Shown: one piece after another, positions 62,816-64,000 of the stretch | Numbering within the stretch: the first letter of the stretch is position 1 | How the letters are laid out: the number at the start of each line of letters is the position of its first letter | Assembly: GCF_902833085.1 (NCBI RefSeq) | Contig: NZ_CADFEB010000003.1 | Location: 620,001-684,000, forward strand | DNA length: 64,000 nt | From: Burkholderia ubonensis | Lineage (GTDB): Bacteria > Pseudomonadota > Gammaproteobacteria > Burkholderiales > Burkholderiaceae | Direction: 5' to 3' | Position numbers and translations under genes: made by a program | Notes under the pieces: model-generated | Told to the model about the DNA's origin: nothing | Database searches by the model: none | The model's input: only the letters and a program-made list of their open reading frames with translations

Positions 62816-64000
62816 TTATTCCCGCGCCCACCCTTCCTGATAGAGCTTCCCGGCCAGCACGCCGAGACGCGACGTGAGGATGTAGTTCTCGCCGTCCTCG
62901 ATCAGCGCGGAGCGCACGTCGCGGAAGAGCTTTTCGATCGGGAATTCGCGGGTCGTGCCGTTGCCGCCGAACAGCTGGAACGCCTCGTGCGTGATCTTCA
63001 TCGCTTCCTCGGTCACGCTCACCTTGGCCTGCGCGGTCGCGTACGGGTGACTCTGCGGCGACATCCGCGAATAAGCGAGGCTGCGGCGGGCGATCGCGCG
63101 CGCCATCTCCAGCCGGCGCAGCATCTCGCCCACGCGCAACTGCGTCATCTGATGATCGATCAGCAGCGCGCCGCCCTGCTTGCGCTCGTGCGAATACGCC
63201 AGCGCGAGCTCGAACGCCGCACGGGCCGCGCCGACGAACACCTGGCACATGTGCGTGCCGGCAAACGACCAGGTCGAGGCCAGGTTGCCGAGGTATTCGT
63301 CCTTCAACGCAATCGCGAAGCGCTTCGGCACCTTGACGTTGTCGAAATAGATCTCGCCCTGCGGCAGCGCGCGCTGGCCGATCTTGTCGAGCGGCTTGCC
63401 GCGCGAGATGCCCGGCAGGTCGAGCGGAATGATCATGCCGATGCCGTGCGTGAACGCGCCCTGCTCCCCTTCGCCGTAGAAGCCGTCGCCGTAATCCGCC
63501 GCCATGTATGCGAGCGCGACCTGCGCGACCGAACCGTTCGAGACCCACGCCGAGCTCTGGCCGTTGATGACGATTTCGTCGGCGCCGACCTTAGCGGTCA
63601 CGTTGCCCGTCGGCTGCTTGCCGCCCGCGCTGAGTTCCTGCCGATACAGGATCGCGGCATCGGAGCCGCGGTCGGGCTGCGTGTTCATCCAGCAGCCGAC
63701 CTTGCCGGTACACATGTCGATCAGCTCCTGGTTGCCGACCGACTGGGCCATCATCAACGGCGTGGTCGCGGCGCCAAGCGAAACGGCCAGGCCCGAATCG
63801 CCCCAGCCGAGCTCCTCGCCGATCAGCGATTCGATGCGCACCGCGACCTCCGGCGGAAACTGCGCGATCAGTTGCGGATCGAGCCCGAGCTTCGCGCTTT
63901 CGACAACGGCCGCCCAGTACGGCGAGCCCGGCGCGATCACCTCCTCCGGCGTCATGCGGTCGAGCTCACGGCCGATCGGGCGCAGCACGTCACGCGCGAA
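62816..64000 (-). CDS. Acyl-CoA dehydrogenase (N-terminus beyond window end)
   Basis: The reading frame stays open to the window end; 394 residues are visible. The visible start [16 protein letters not shown] is a normal first helix of the family, so about 20-30 residues are missing. [56 protein letters not shown] and [23 protein letters not shown] cover the FAD and C-terminal domains. It probably donates electrons to the ETF encoded just downstream. Confidence 0.93.
   Translation of the reverse strand, partial: FARDVLRPIGRELDRMTPEEVIAPGSPYWAAVVESAKLGLDPQLIAQFPPEVAVRIESLIGEELGWGDSGLAVSLGAATTPLMMAQSVGNQELIDMCTGKVGCWMNTQPDRGSDAAILYRQELSAGGKQPTGNVTAKVGADEIVINGQSSAWVSNGSVAQVALAYMAADYGDGFYGEGEQGAFTHGIGMIIPLDLPGISRGKPLDKIGQRALPQGEIYFDNVKVPKRFAIALKDEYLGNLASTWSFAGTHMCQVFVGAARAAFELALAYSHERKQGGALLIDHQMTQLRVGEMLRRLEMARAIARRSLAYSRMSPQSHPYATAQAKVSVTEEAMKITHEAFQLFGGNGTTREFPIEKLFRDVRSALIEDGENYILTSRLGVLAGKLYQEGWARE

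Noticed and set aside
1..64000. tRNA, rRNA, insertion sequences, prophage, integrase or attachment sites
   Set aside because: I looked for transposase or integrase motifs, tRNA-like cloverleaf ends and terminal inverted repeats and found none. The island shows no visible mobility genes.

Overview
The window has the GC content, codon usage and gene families of a Burkholderia, most likely the Burkholderia cepacia complex and probably a secondary chromosome; the species cannot be fixed from sequence alone. No rRNA, tRNA, CRISPR array, insertion sequence or prophage was seen. Genes are tightly packed, with many 4 to 11 base overlaps.

Region 1 (1-5526) holds cell-wall and carbohydrate genes on the minus strand: a flavodoxin fragment, a serine hydrolase fused to a NamZ/DUF1343 domain, a glycoside-hydrolase-like protein, a polysaccharide deacetylase and a PfkB-type phosphofructokinase.

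Region 2 (about 4.5-43 kb) is a low-oxygen and dormancy island. In my judgement it corresponds to the low-oxygen-activated (lxa) locus described in B. cenocepacia. It encodes a short class II ribonucleotide reductase, an FtsH paralogue, three BON-domain proteins, a DevBCA/TolC-type exporter, six universal stress proteins, a beta-CASP nuclease, two zinc alcohol dehydrogenases, a PHA synthase and reductase, a CHASE-PAS sensor kinase with a NarL-type regulator, an Fe-S FNR-type regulator, two nitroreductase-family proteins, cytochrome c, a LOG-family protein, a SulP permease, Hsp20 and an aminoglycoside-phosphotransferase/P-loop kinase. Most operons are preceded by a 14-bp FNR/ANR-like box (TTGAY-N4-RTCAA), usually centred 60-90 bp before the start codon. 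I list 20 such boxes. The recognition helix of the encoded FNR protein carries the E..SR residues that read this half-site. Two promoters, those of the FNR regulator gene and of a 96-aa gene, lack the box and instead share a different 88-bp architecture. This suggests a cascade from sensor kinase/NarL regulator to FNR regulator to FNR-box operons. The gene content resembles the mycobacterial DosR dormancy regulon.

Region 3 (42.8-53.5 kb) is a sensory block: an orphan ABC-type binding protein, a 1236-aa hybrid kinase and a REC-PAS-GGDEF-EAL-REC protein in one apparent operon, then a LivJ-like binding protein, a LysR regulator and a small monooxygenase-like protein.

Region 4 (53.5-56.7 kb) is an outlying part of the same regulon: a P1B-5-type metal ATPase with a C-terminal hemerythrin domain and a divergent membrane protein, each with its own FNR box.

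Region 5 (56.8-64 kb) encodes acyl-CoA catabolism on the minus strand: two acyl-CoA dehydrogenases (one cut by the window end), a short-chain dehydrogenase, an ACAD11-type phosphotransferase, a histidine phosphatase and both subunits of electron transfer flavoprotein.
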